Shown in pieces: positions 37,816 to 51,018 of a stretch of 64,000 nucleotides of DNA. The notes beneath the pieces are model-generated. The model was not told the origin of the DNA, made no database searches, and worked only from the letters and a program-made list of their open reading frames with translations. Made by a program: the position numbers and the translations under genes. Each line of letters begins with the position of its first letter. The stretch's first letter is position 1. Source of the stretch: Scylla paramamosain. Taxonomy: Eukaryota > Arthropoda > Malacostraca > Decapoda > Portunidae. Location: positions 11,938,001 to 12,002,000 of the forward strand of contig NC_087163.1 in NCBI RefSeq assembly GCF_035594125.1, in the 5' to 3' direction.

Positions 37816-40800
37816 ACGAAAACACTCTATAAAGAGTGTTATTTGTGGGTTTTAGCTTTCTCATACTTAACAAACTTAAAAAAAAACTCATAATACACGT
37901 TTCTCGTAACGTCCTTTCATTTTCGAAACATAGGGTTCTTTCCATGTATTTTAGCTTTTTTTTATAGGTAACATGATGAAAAACACTCAAAATACATGTT
38001 TTTTTGGTAATATTATTCTGTTTCTCCATAAAGAGTGTTTTGCATGCGTTTTAGCGTTTTGGTATGTAAGGAGCTCAAAAACACAAGTTCTTGGTAAAAG
38101 TTCGTTTTATTCCCATGTAATGTGATTCCCGTGCTTTTTACTGCTTTATTGCCTATCACGCTCAAAAACTTTTTGGTAATGTCTTTTTTTCCCACATAAA
38201 GCTAGTTTCGCATGCAATTTGGGGTTTTGGTAACTAAGAATGTGAAAAGCACTCAAAATACACGCATTTGGTAAAGCTGTTCTGTATTCTTAATTAAGAG
38301 TGTCATTTCTGAGTTTCAGCATTTTGGTATCTAAGAAAATTCTTTATATACACGAGTTTTTGCGTTTTTTGCCTTGTGGTTCTTGTGAAACTATAAAACA
38401 CTCATTATACACATTTCACGTAATGTCCTTTTCTATCGAAATATAGAGTGCTTTCTATCCATTTTCGCATTTTTTTTAAGGTAATAAGCTCAAAAACATT
38501 AAAAATATACCTTTTTGGTAATATCATTCTATTTCTTCATATTCGTTGGTTTGCATCCTGTTTAGCGTTTTTCTACGTAAACGTAGAAAGACGTAAAACG
38601 TAAAAAGACACTTTTTTCAGCAATTTTGTGATGGATTCCCATTTTGAGTGACTTCCATATAATTTATCGTTTTGGTGCCTAACATACTAAAAAACACTCA
38701 AAAGACAGGTTTCTGGTAAAATCGTTTAATTTCCCAATATAGGAGGCTTTGGATGCACTTTAAGGTTTGGTACATAACAGTGAAAAAAAGATAAAATTAA
38801 CTTTTTTTTTCATAATGTTCTTTTTCCACATAATTTCCCTGAATTTTTCCAGAATTTTGGCATCTCGGTACCTATTAAGATGAATAACAAAAAAAAATTC
38901 CTATTTTTTTTATTTACTAATTTTTTTCTCTATAAAGAGTGTTATTTGTGGGTTTTAGCTTTTTGGTACTTGAGGAACTTAAAAACAATCATTATACACG
39001 TTTCTCGAAATGTTCTTTTGTTTCTCAAACATAAGGTTCTTTGCATGTACTTAAGCGCTTTTATAGGTAACATGATCAAAAACACTCAAAATACATGTTT
39101 TTGGTAATGTTATGGTGTTTCTCCATATAAGGTGTTTTGCATGCTTTTTTTTATCGTTTTGGTATATAAGGAGTTCTTGCTAAAAGTTGATTTTATTCTT
39201 ATGTAATGTGATTACCCTGCTTTTTATTGCTTTATTGCCTATCATGCTAAAAAAAAACACTTAAAAGACACTTTTCTGGTGTCATTTTTTTTCCACATAA
39301 AGCTACTTTCACATGCAATTTGGGGTTTTGGTAACTAAGAATGTGAAAAACATTCAAAATACACGCATTTGGTAAGGTTATTCTGTTTCACAATTAAGAG
39401 TGTTATTGATGAGTTTCAGCATTTTGGTATCTAAGAAACTTCTCTATATATACGAATTTTTTGCGTTTTTTGCCTTGTGGTTCTTCAGAATATATAAAAC
39501 ACTCATTATACACATTTCTCGTAATGTCCTTTTGTTAACCAATATAGAGAGCTTTGCATCCATTTTCGCGTTTTTTGTAAGTAAAGAGCTCAAAACACTC
39601 AAAATGTACCTTTTTGGTAATATTCTATTTCTTCATATTGCTTGGTTTGCATCCGTTTTAGCGTTTTTCTACGTAAAACACGGAAAAGACACGTTTTCAG
39701 TAATTTTGTTTTCGATTCCCACATAGAATGACTTCCATATTATTTATTGTTTTGGTGACTAACATGCTGAAAAACAGTCACAACACACGAATTTTGGCAC
39801 CTCGTTACCTGTGAATATCAATAAGAATGAAAAAAAAAATTCGTATTTTTTTATTTATTTTATTATTTTTTCTCAATAAAGAGTGTAATTTGTGGCTTTT
39901 AGCTTTTTCGTACTTAATGAACTTAAAAACACTTATAATACACGTTTCTCGTAATGTCCTTTCGTTTCCCAAAACTAGGGTTCTTTGCATGTATTTAAGC
40001 GTTTTTATTGAAAACATGATCAAAAACACTCAAAATACATGTTTTTGGTAATGTTATTCTGTTTCACTATAAAGTGTGATTTGCATGCGTTTTAGTTTTT
40101 TGGTATATAAGGAGCTCAAAAACACTTAAAGGCAAGTTCTTGGTAAAAATTCGTTTTACTCTAATGTAATGTGATTGCCCTCCTTTTTAGTGCTTTATTG
40201 CCTAGCACGCTCAAAAACACTCAAAAGACACTTTTATTGTAGTCTTTTTTTTCCCACAAAATTATTTTCGCATGCAGTTTGGGGTTTTGGTAACTAAGAA
40301 TGTTAAAAGCACTCAAAATACACGCATTTAGTAAGGTTGTTCTGTTTCTCAATTAAGAGTGTTATACATAAGTTTTAGCATTTTTGTATCTAGGAAACCT
40401 CTGCATATACACGAGATTTTGCGTTTTTTGCCTTATGGTTCTTTTGAACTATAAAACACTCATTATACACTTTTCTTGCAATGTCCTCTTGTTTCCCAAT
40501 ATAGAATGCTTTGCATCAATTTTCGCGGTTTTTGTAGGTAACAAGCTCAAAAACACTCAAAATATACCTTTTTAGTAACTTTTTTCTATTTCTTGATATT
40601 GGTTGCTTTGCATCCGTTTTAGCGTTTTTCTACGTAAAACACTGAGAAGACACGTTTTCAGCAAGTTTGTTTTGAATTCCCATATAGAGTGAGCTGCTTA
40701 TTATTTATCGTTTTGGTGCCTAATATGCTAAAAAAAAAAACACTCAAAACACAGATTTCTGGTAAGGTCGTTTAATTTCCTTATATTGGAGGCTTTGCAT

Positions 40801-42385
40801 GCACTTTAGGGTTTGGTACATAACAGTCCGAAAAAAAAAAAGCTGAAAGTAATTTTTTGATAATATTCTTTTATCACATAATTGCCCTGAATTTTTCCAG
40901 AATTTTGGCATCTTGGTACCTATGAAGAAGAATAAGAAAATAGAATAATAATAGAATAATAGAAGTTTTTCGTAATGTACTTTTGTTTCCCAAACATAAT
41001 GTTCTTTGCATATACTTAAGCGTTTTTTAGAGATAACATGATCAAAAACCCTCAAAAAACATGTTTTTGGTAATATTATTCTGTTTCTCCATAAAGTTTG
41101 TTTTGCATGCGTTTTAACGGTTTGGTATATAAGGGGTTAAAAACACTTAAAGGCAAATTCTTCGTAAAAGTTGGTTTTATTCCCATGTAATGTGATCGTT
41201 CTGCTTTTTAGTACTTTGTTGGATATCACGCTGAAAAACACTCAAAAGACACTTTTCTGATAATGTCATTTTTTTTTTCCCAAATGATGCTAGTTTCGCA
41301 TGTAATTTGGCATTTTCGTAAATAAGAATGTGAAAAACATTCAAAATACACAATTTAGTAAGGTAGTTTATCGATTAAAAGTGTTATTCATGCATTTATT
41401 CATTATGTTACGTAAGAAATTTCTGTATATACACGAGTTTTTCCGTTTATTGCCTTTTCGTTATTTTAAAACTATAAAACACTTATTATACACGTTTCTC
41501 GTAATGTCCTTTTGTTTCCTAATATAGAGTGCTTTACATCCATTTTTGCATTTTTTGTAGGTAACAAGCTCAAAAACACTCAAAATATATCTTTTTGGTA
41601 ATGGTATTCTTTTTCTTCATATAGGATGGTTTGTATCCACTTTAGCGTTTTTCTACGTAAAACACTGAAAAGACACGTTTTCAGTAATTTTCTTTTTGAT
41701 TCACATATTGACTGACTTCCATATTATTTATTGTTTTGGTGCCTAACATGCTGAAAAAACACTGAAAAAACAGGTTTCTGGTAAAGTCGTTTAACTTCCC
41801 TATATAGGTGGCTTTACATGCATTTTAAGGTTTGGTACATAAGAATCCGAAAAAAAAAACTATAATTAACTTTTATGATAATGTTCTTTTTTCCACATAA
41901 ATTCCCTGAATTTTGGCACAATTTTGGCATCTCGGTACCTATGAAGATGAATAACAAAAAAAAAATAATCCCATTTTTTTTTTTTTATTTATTTATTTTT
42001 TTTTCTAAAGAGTGTTGGTTTTAGCTCTGTTTTTAGCTCTGTTTGTTGGTTTTAGCTCTATGGTACCGAAAGAACTTAAAAATCACTCACAATACACGTT
42101 TCTCGTAATGTTCTTTCGTTTCCCAAACATAATGTTCTTTGCATGTATTTAAGCGTTTTTATAGATAACATGATCAAAAACACTCAAAATACATGTATTT
42201 GGTAATGTTATTCTGTTTCTCCATAAAATGTATTTTGCAAGCGTTTGAGCGTTTTGTTATGTAAGGAGCTCAAAAACACTTAAGGGCAAGTTCTTGGTAA
42301 AATTTGGTTTTATTACCATGTAATGTGATTTCTCTGGCTTTTAGTGCTTTATTGCGTAACACGCTCAAAAATACTGAAAAGACAA
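37816..42385 (-). repeat. Minus-oriented HOR array, about 4 units
   Basis: Starts at the junction aacactctataaagagtgtt (37821-37840), itself a short palindrome. X landmarks lie at about 38867, 39806 (mutated to gttacc), 40916 and 41936. There is a deletion junction near 39789 (cacacgaattttggcacc) that is also the outer edge of the giant inverted repeat. X is interrupted near 40930-40970 by gaataataatagaataatag with loss of about 130 bp relative to the mirror copy. Confidence 0.9.
42015..42060 (-). repeat. Short tandem duplication in C1
   Basis: The text ggttttagctctgttt is partly repeated up to three times (gttggttttagctctgtt, tttagctctgtttgttgg, ttttagctcta). The mirror copy near 57840 has a single version, so the expansion occurred on this arm only. 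Confidence 0.85.
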
Positions 42386-43475
42386 GCAAAGACTCCCATA
42401 TGAGGAAATTAAAGATCTTACCAGAAATCTGTCTTTTGAGTGTTTTTCAGCATTTTAGGCACCAAAACGATAAATAATAAGGTACTCACTCTATGTGGGA
42501 ATCCAAAAGAAAATTACTGAAAAAGTGTCTTCTCAGTGTTTTACGTAGAAAAAACGCTAAAACTGATACAAACCAACCAATATCAAGAATCATAAAAGCA
42601 TTATCAAAAATGTATATTTTGAGTGCTTTTGAGCTTGTTACCTACAAAAAAACACGAAAATTGATACAAAGCACTCTATATTGGGAAACAAAGGGACATT
42701 GCGAGAAAAGTGTATAATGAATGTTTTATAGTTAAAAAAAAAACACAAGGCAAAAAACGCAAAAACTCGTGTATATGGAGAAGTTTCCTATATACAAAAA
42801 CGCTGAAATTCATGAATAACACTCTTAATTGAGAAAAAGAGCAACCTTACTAAATCCGTGTCAAAAACACTAGAAGGCAAGTTCTTCGTAAAAGTTGGTT
42901 TCATTCCCATGTAATGTGATTGCCCTGCTTTTTAGTGCTTTATTGCCTAACACGCTCAAAAACACTCAAAGACACTTTTCTGGTAATGTCATTTTTTTCC
43001 CACATAAAGCTAGTTTCGCATGGAATTTGGGGTCTTGGTAACTAAAAATGTAAAAAAAACACTCAAAATACACGCATTTAGTAAGGTTGTTCTGTTTCTT
43101 GATTAAGAGTGTTATTCATGAGTTTCAGTATTTTGCTATCTTAGAAACTTCTCCATACAGTCGAGTTTTTTGCGTTTTTTGCCTTGTGATTCTAGTGAAA
43201 CTATAAAACATTCATTATACACGTTTTCGTTGTCTTTTTTTTCCTTATATAGAATGCTTTGCATCCATTTTCGCGCTTTTTTTTATGTAACAAGCTCAAA
43301 AACACAAAAAAATATACTTTTTTGGTAATGTTATTCTATTTCTTCATATTGGTTGGTTTGCATCCATTTTAGCGTTTTTCTACGTAAATCTTTTTAATGA
43401 CACGTTTTCAGTAATTTTGTTTTGGATTTTCATATAGAGTGACTTCCACATTATTTATCGTTCTGGTGCTTAACA
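42091..43475 (-). repeat. Segmental duplication copy 2 (partner 33413-34773)
   Basis: Direct duplicate of 33413-34773 at an offset near 8678, including the inverted island. This copy keeps the full C2 inside the island, so it is closer to the ancestral state than the partner. Confidence 0.87.
42386..42862 (+). repeat. Inverted island 5
   Basis: Plus monomers inside a minus array, with entry junction actgaaaagacaagcaaag and exit ccgtgtcaaaaacac. Its mirror partner in the giant inverted repeat is island 6 at 57026-57505. Confidence 0.9.
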
Positions 43476-44935
43476 TGCAGAAAAACACTGAAAAGACAGG
43501 TTTTTTGTAAATTCGTTAAATTTTATCAGATAAGTGGGTTTTGCATACACTTTATGGTTTGAAACATAACTTTCGTTTCCCAAAAATAGGGTTCTTTGCA
43601 TGTATTTAAGCGTTTTTATTGGAAACATGATGAAAAACACTCAAAATACATGTTTTTGGTAATGTTATTCTGTTTCACCATAAAGTGTTTTTTGCATGCA
43701 TTTTAGTGTTTAGGTATATAAGGAGCTCAAATACACTTAAAAGCAAATTCTTGTTAAAAATTAGTTTTATTCCAATGTAATGTGATTTCTCTGCTTTTTA
43801 GTGCTTTATTGCCTAACACGCTCAAAAACACTGAAAAGACATTTTTCTGGTAATGTCATTTTTTTCCCACAGAAAGCTGGTTTCGCATGCAATTTTGGGT
43901 TTTCGTAACTAAGGATGTGAAAAGCACTCAAAATACACGCATTTAGTAATATTGTATTATTTCAATTAAGAGTGTTGTTCCAGAGTTTCAGCATTTTGGA
44001 ATATAAAAAAACTTCTCTATATACACGAGTTTTTGCGTTTTTGTAGTTCTTGTGAAACTATAAAACACTCAATATACACGTTTCTCGTAATGTCCTTTTG
44101 CTTCACAATATAGAGTGCTTTCCATCCATTTTCGCGTTTTTTTAGGTAATAATTTCAATAGCATTCAAAATATTCCTTTTTGGTAATGTTATTTTATTTC
44201 TTCATATTGGTTCGTTTGCATCCGTTTTAGCGTTTTTCTACGTAAAACACCGAAAAGACACGTTTTTAGTAATTTTGTTTTGGATTCCCATATATGTTGA
44301 CTTTCATGTTATTTATCGTGTTTGTTCCTAACATGCTGAAAAACACTCATAAAACCGTTTTCTGGCAAAGACGTTTAATTTCCCCATATAGGTCGCTTTG
44401 CATGCATTTTAGGGGTTTGGTACATAACAGTCCGAAAAAAAAAGCTAAATTTAACTCTTTTGATAATGTTCTTATTTCACATAATTTCCTGAATTTTGCC
44501 CGATTTTTGGCATCTCGGTACCTGTGAATATGAATAAGAAAGAAAAAATAAATATTGTATTTTTAAAATTTATTTATTGTTTCTCAATGGCTTTTAGCTT
44601 TTCGGTAATTAATGAACTTAAAAACACTCATAATACACGTTTCTCGTAATCTCCTTTTGTTTCCAAAAAATACTGTTCTTTGCATGTATTTAAGTGTTTT
44701 TATTGGTAACATGATCAAAAACACTCAAAATACATGTTTTTGGTAAAGTTATTCTGTTTCACCATAAAGGGTGTTTTGGATACGTTTTAGTGTTTTGGTA
44801 TATAAGGAGCTCAAAAACACTTAAAGGCAAGTTCTTGGTAAAAATTCGTTTTCCTCCAATGTAATGGGATTGCCCTCCTTTTTACTGCTTTATTGCCTAT
44901 CACGCTCAAAAACACTCAAAAGACACTTTTCTGAT
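42863..44935 (-). repeat. Minus-oriented HOR segment with a missing unit
   Basis: Runs from the island exit through E1, D3, C2, B2, A2, E2 and part of D2, then jumps at about 43571 (gaaacataac meets tttcgtttccc) into C1/B1. The mirrored arm has an extra stretch of about 1.17 kb at this point (about 55160-56330), one HOR unit. It ends at the E1 sequence cttttctgatacgac against the pentamer block. Confidence 0.88.
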
Positions 44936-46762
44936 ACGACAAAAAAAAATAGATAAATAAATAAATAAATAAATAAAAAATGAAAAAAACACCCTATATG
45001 GATAACAAAACGTAACCGAAACCGTCTTTTTTCAGTGTTTTCAGGTAATTACGTGTCATAATGCTAAAACGCATGCAAAAAAAAAAAACATTTATGGCGA
45101 AACATTATATATTTGCGAAAAAAAAATGTTTTTGTTACAAAAAACGACAAAATGCACACAAAGTACACTATGGGAAACGAAAGGGCATTACCTGAAACGT
45201 GTATTATTAGAGGTTTTGAGCTTCTTAGGTACCAAAATGTTAAAAGGTATCAGTGGAAAAAAAAAAAAAAAACATTACCAAAAACTTGCGTTTTATGTGT
45301 ATTACACATTATTAGGTGCCAAAAAGCTAAAAAACAGGAAAAAATAGGCTATAGTTGGGAAAGAAAATGATATATCGTGAAACGTGTCTGTTGAGTGTTT
45401 ATGATCGTGTTAGGCACCAAAATGTTTTTGAGCTACTTACATACCAAAAAGCTAAAACGCACGTGAAACATGATTTATGGAGAAACAGTAAAATTACGAA
45501 AAAGAAGTGTGTTAAGGGTTTTCAGTTTGTTACCTACGAAAACGCCAAAATGTATGCAAAGTACCTAATATTAAGAAACGAAAAGACATTACAAGAAAAG
45601 TGTATTATCAGTGTTTTTAAGCTTTTTAGGTACCAAAACGCTAAAAGACATAAATAGTATTACTCTATATGGAAAAAAAATAAATAAAATAAAAACACTA
45701 ACCAAAAACGTGATTTTTGAGTTTTATTTTACATTGTAAGATAGCAAAAACGCCAAAATGCATGCAAGGTGCCCTCTCTAGGGAAACGAAACGAAATTTC
45801 CAGAAACATGTATTTTTTTTTTAAGTGTTTATGAGCGTGTTAGGCACAAAAACGCTAAAAGGCATGGAGAAGTTCCTCCATGGGGAAAGCAAAACAACAT
45901 TTCTAAAAACGTGTGTTTGGTGTGTTTTTTGTGCTATTTATATACAAAAACTATAAAGCGAATGGAAAACACCCTTTTAAAAACAAGTATTTAAATGCTT
46001 TTGAGGTTGTTACGTACAAAATCGCCAAAATGCATGCAAAGAATGAGGAAATGAAAAGACATTGCGAGAAATGTGTGTTATGAGTGTTTTTGAGTTTCCT
46101 GTCTACGAAAACGCGAAAACCCTGTAATAACACTCTAAATGGAAAAACAGAACAACATCAAAAGAAAAAAACAAACGTGCTTTGTGTATTCTTTTACACT
46201 GTTAAGTAATTAAATGCATAAATATAAGTAAGGTACCCTATATGAGGAAAAAAAAAAAAAGACATTTCCAGGAACATGTTTTATGAGTGATTATGATCAC
46301 TCAACGCAAAAATGCATGCAAACACTCTTCATGTAGAAAAGATGATAATATTACTGAAACCAAGTATTTTGAGAGTTTTTGAGCTTATTACCTAGAAAAA
46401 CGCCAAAATCCTTGATTACACGATCTGAAGAAACAAAAACGCATTACGAGAAACTTTTGTTATGAGGGTTTTTTTCAGTTTCTTAGGTACTGAATCGCTA
46501 AAACGCCTAAATATATGGAGAAAATTAACATTATAAAAACTTGCATTTTGAGTGTATTTCACATGGTTAGGTATCAAAATGCCAAAATGTACGCAAAGCA
46601 CACTTTATAGGAAAAGGAAACGATATATCCAGAAATGTGTTTTTTGAGTGTTTATGAGCGTGTTAGGCACCAAAACGGTTAAAAAAGCATGAAAAAGTAC
46701 CCTATATGGAAAAAAGAAACATCATTACCAAAAACGTTTCTCTTCGGTCTTTTTGAGCGAAA
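44936..46762 (+). repeat. Divergent pentamer-type block 2a
   Basis: Begins with a TAAA run (44949-44979), then plus monomers in A-B-C-D-E order with heavy variation. It contains characteristic text such as gtgttaagggttttcag near 45508 and gatcactcaacgcaaaa near 46305. It is mirrored almost completely by 51976-53774, including single-base variants, so it was duplicated as a block in inverted orientation. Confidence 0.85.
44949..44979. repeat. (TAAA)n simple repeat
   Basis: A run of aaat/taaa tetranucleotides at the boundary between the HOR array and the pentamer block. A matching T-rich tract (ttatttatttattttttt) lies at the mirrored boundary, about 53738-53771. Confidence 0.9.
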
Positions 46763-48122
46763 TAGACTCAAAATATATGTTATTAATAATGTTATGTGTC
46801 TTCATATAAAGTGTTATTCATACGTTTTAGCGTTTTTGTACCTAAGAACCATAATACACGTTTCTCGTAAAGTCTTTTCGTTTCGAAACATGCTTTCTTG
46901 TAACAATTTCATTTCCCCATATCAAGGCTTTTCCATGCATTTTGGCGTTTCGGTACCTAATAATGTGAAATATGCTCAAAACACACGTGTTTGTTACTGT
47001 TGTTCTGTTTCTTCATAGAGTGTTGTTTATAGGTTTAGCGTTTCAATACCTAAAATGTTAAAAAAAATAATTATAATACATGTTTTTCGTAATGTCATTA
47101 CGTCTACCTAATAAGATTATTTTGCATCCATTTTAATGTTTTTGTATGCAACAAACTCAAAAAACTCTCAAAATACTTGTTTTTGGTAATGATATTCTTC
47201 TACATAAAAGGTGTTTTGCATGTTTTTTTTAGGGTTCCGGTACGTAAGAGGCTGAAAAACACTCAAAAGACACGTTTTTTCTTTAAAGTTGTTTTCTATT
47301 CCCATTTAGGGTGTTTACCATTGCATTTTAAACACTAGAAAAAACATTTCTTGAAATATAGTATCGTTTCCAAATATATTGGTACTTAACAATGTGGAAA
47401 AAAAAAAACACTCAAATTGCGTGGTTTTTGGTAATGTTGTTCTGTTTCTTTGTTTCTTTGGTGGTATTAACGCGTTTTCGCATTTCGGTACCTGGGAAGC
47501 TCAAAAACACTTATAATACACTTTTCTTCTAATGTCTTTTTTTGTTTCCCCACATAGTATACATTTCATATATTTTGGTGTTATTCTGTAACAAGCTCAA
47601 AAACACTCAAAATACTTGTTTTTGGTAATGTTATTCTGTTTCTGCATAAAGGGTGTTTTGCATGCATTTTACCTTTTTGGTACATAAGAAGTTCAAAAAC
47701 ACTCAAAAAGTCATGTTTTTCGTTAAGTCGTTTTGTATTCCCAAATAAGGTGATTTCCATGCTTTTTAGCGTACTGGTGCTTAATACGCTCAAAAACATT
47801 TAAAAGATACGTTTCTGGAAATCTCGTTTTTACCCATATAGAGGATTTTCGATGCATTTTGGCGATTTGCTATTTATTAATGTGAAAACACTCAAAATAC
47901 ACGTTATTTGGTCTCGATATCGAGTACTATTCCTGAGTTTCAGTATTTTGTTACCTCGTGATGTTCAAAACACTTATAATAGATTTTCTTCGTAATGTCC
48001 TTTCGTTTCCCCATATAACGTTATTTTCATGCATTTTTGCATTTTTGTACGTAACACGCTAAAAATACTCGAAATAGTTATTTTTTGTAATATTATTCTT
48101 TTCCTCCATAAAGTGTTTTGTA
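46763..48122 (-). repeat. Divergent pentamer-type block 2b, inverted
   Basis: Orientation flips near 46755-46765 (gtctttttgagcgaaataga meets ctcaaaatatatg). Minus monomers continue to cataaagtgttttgt at 48122, where orientation flips back. Mirrored by 50633-51975; the 45 codons of one incidental reading frame (47581-47799 against 50950-51132) are identical, showing how close the copies are. Confidence 0.85.
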
Positions 48123-50632
48123 AAAAGCATGGAAAGATCACCATATGGGAATAAAAAACATTATCAAAAACATGTCTTTTCAATCTTTTTGAGCTTCTTA
48201 CGTACCAAAACGCTAATACGTTTGCAAAACACTCTTTATGGAGAAACAGAATAAAATTCCTAAAAACAAGTATTTTATGTGTTTATGAGCTTGTAACGTA
48301 GAAAACGCAAAAATGCATGCAAAGTAACCTTTATGTGGAAATGAAACGATGTTTCCAGAAACGTGTTTTTTGAGTGTTTAGACACTAAACCGATATAAAG
48401 CTTGGAAATCACTTGATTTGAACAAGAAAAGAACACTAAGGAAAACGTGTCTTTTAAGTGTTTTTGAGCTTATTACATACCAAAAAACTAAGCCACACGC
48501 AAAAAAAATAGAAAAAAAAATCTTCATTTAGAAACATAATAACATTACCAAAAACTTGTAATTGGAGTGTATTTCTCATTGTTAGGTACACATGCAAAGC
48601 ATGCGAAAGGAAACGAGTTTTCCAGAAAGGACGTCTTTTGAGTGTTTATGAGTGTTCTACCTCCAAAAAAATTAAAAGCATGGAAATCACACTGTAATAG
48701 AAAACAAAACATTAACAAAAATGTCTCTTTTCAGTATTTTTAAGCAACTTAGGTATCAGAACGCTAAAACGCATGCAAAACACCCTTGATGGAGAAACAG
48801 AATAACATTACCAAAAACAAGTTTTTTTATTGTTTTTTGAGGCTGTTACGTGAAAAACGTCAAAATACATTCCAAGTACCCTATTTGGTTAAATGGAAAA
48901 AAAAAATATTACGAGAAAGGTGTTTTTTTTTTTTTTTTTTACCTTTTAGGTAACAAACCGCTAAGAGGCAATAATTAGCATTCTATAGAAAAAAAAAAAA
49001 AAACAGTATTTCCGAAAACATGCATTTTGAGTGTATTTCACATTGTCAGGTACCAAAACTCCAAAATGCAAACAAAACACTCTATAGGGTGAAAGAAAAC
49101 GAGACTTCAAGAAAAGTGTCTTTTGATTGTTAATGAGCGTGTTAGACACCAAAACGAAAAAAAAAAAGAAACAAAAAAAACACCCTATATGGGAAAAGAA
49201 CACATTACCAGAAACTTTTTTTTTCCACTGTTTTTGAGCAACTTATGTACCAAAACTTTAAAACGCATGTAAAATATTATTAATAACATTAATAAAATAA
49301 GTATTTTGAGTGTTTTTTTCAAGTTGTTTCGTAGAAAAACGATAAAAAGTAAGCAGAGTACCCTAAATGGGGAAATGAATAAACATTACGAAAAACGTGT
49401 ATTATGATTATTTTATTAGTTTCATAAGTACCAAAACGCTATAAATGAGTATGAATAACACTCTATAGAGAGAAACAGAATTACATTACGTATTATTTTG
49501 AGTGTATATCATATTGTTAGGTTTTTAAATCCGTGGAAAGCACCCTATATGGAGAAAGGAAACGAGATTTCCAGAAACGTGTTTTTTTTTTTTTTTTATT
49601 TATGTGCGTGCAGACACCCAAACGATAAAAAAAGGAGGAAAAGTATCCTATATGGGTGAACAAGACATTACCAAAACGTCTCTTTATAGTGTTTTTGAGC
49701 TACTTACGTACCAAAAACGCTGAAACGCTTGCAAAAAAAAAAAAAATCATGAAGAAAAGTATAAGTATCAAAAACGTGTTTTTGTTTGTTTTTGAGCTTA
49801 GTACGTGGAAAAATGCCAAAATGCAAGCAAAAGACTCTGTAATATTAAACGAAAAGACATTAGGAAAAAGGTGTATTATGAGAGTTTTAGAGCTTCTTAG
49901 GTAGCAAAATACTAAAACGCATGAATTTTATAGTGCACTTTATATCGACAAATCAGAACAACATTAACAATAACTTTTTATTTGGGTGTTTTTTTTTTTT
50001 TTTTATATATAATTAGGTACCAAAATGCCATAATGTATTCACAGTCACCTATATATGGAAACAAAACTACATACTAGAAAAATGTTTTTCGAGGGTTTTT
50101 TTATTTATTTATTTATTTATTTTTTCGTATTAGGCATCATAACGCTAAAAAAAAAAAAAACATAGAAATCACCCTATATGGGAATATACGTGTAATACAA
50201 CATTACTAACAAGTGTCTTTTCAGGGTTTTTGAATTTCTTTAGCACCAAAACTCTAAAACATGCAAAACACACTTTATATAAAAAAAAAAGACAATACCC
50301 TTAAGAAAAACAAGTATTTTGAGTTTTTTTGAGCTTGTTACGTAAACAAACGCCAAAATATATGCAAAGTCCTCTAATTTGGGAAACGAAAGGACATTAT
50401 GAAAGATCTATTATAATCGTTTTTTTTTTTACCTTTTTAGGTACAAAGACGCTAAAACGCATTGACAGCACTTAATAAAAAAAAATACCTAAAACTTATA
50501 TTTTAAGTGTATTAAACAAAATGCCAAAATGCATGCAAAGCAACGTATATGGCAATGTAAAACATCATTACAAAAAAACGTGTCTTTTGAATGTTATAGA
50601 GATTCCTACGTACAAAACGCTATAACGAATAC
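48123..50632 (+). repeat. Pentamer-type spacer at the centre of the giant inverted repeat
   Basis: About 2.5 kb of plus-oriented, degenerate A-E monomers lying between the two arms and not mirrored. T and A homopolymer runs are frequent (around 48918, 49000, 49580, 49995 and 50100). It includes a TTTA run at 50100-50125. Nothing other than satellite is visible. Confidence 0.85.
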
Positions 50633-51018
50633 AAAACACTTTATGGTGAAAAAGAATATTACAAAAAATAACTATTTCGAGTGTTTTTAGCGTGTTACGT
50701 ACAAAAATGCAAAAATGCATGAAAATAACGTTATATGGGGAAACGAAAGGACATTACGAAGAAAATCTATTATAAGTGTTTTGAACATCACGAGGTAACA
50801 AAATGCTGAAACTCAGGAATAGTATTCGATATCGAGACCAAATAACGTGTATTTTGAGTGTTTTCACATTAATAAATAGCAAATCGCCAAAATGCATCGA
50901 AAATCCTCTATATGGGTAAAAACGAGATTTCCAGAAACGTATCTTTTAAATGTTTTTGAGCGTGTTAAGCACCAGTACGCTAAAAAGCATGGAAATCACC
51001 TTATTTGGGAATACAAAA
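50565..51018 (+). repeat. Reference five-monomer cycle A-B-C-D-E
   Basis: A readable example of the simple form: A about 50565-50658, B 50659-50750 (gtgttacgtacaaaaatgc), C 50751-50840 (cattacgaagaaaatc), D 50841-50925 (cacattaataaatagcaaa), E 50926-51018 (gcgtgttaagcaccagtacg). The next A starts at about 51019 and the cycle repeats. The period is about 450-480 bp. Confidence 0.78.

Larger units (their letters stand above)
39789..48122 (-). repeat. Giant inverted repeat I, left arm
   Basis: About 8.3 kb matching the complement of 50633-60189. Paired landmarks: gatacgacaaaa at 44935 with ttgtcgtatc at 53770; ctctatggtaccgaaagaac at about 42056 with its complement at about 57830; cgatatcgag at about 47917 with about 50830; the island 42386-42862 with 57026-57505. 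Coordinate sums step from about 98.7 kb in the inner part to about 99.9 kb outside 43571, showing a unit missing here. Mostly minus, with plus stretches that are mirrored too. Confidence 0.9.

Noticed and set aside
44949..44979. Poly(A) tail of a processed gene or retroposon at the TAAA run
   Set aside because: The neighbouring sequence on both sides is ordinary satellite, and a mirrored tract exists at the other edge, so a block boundary explains it better.
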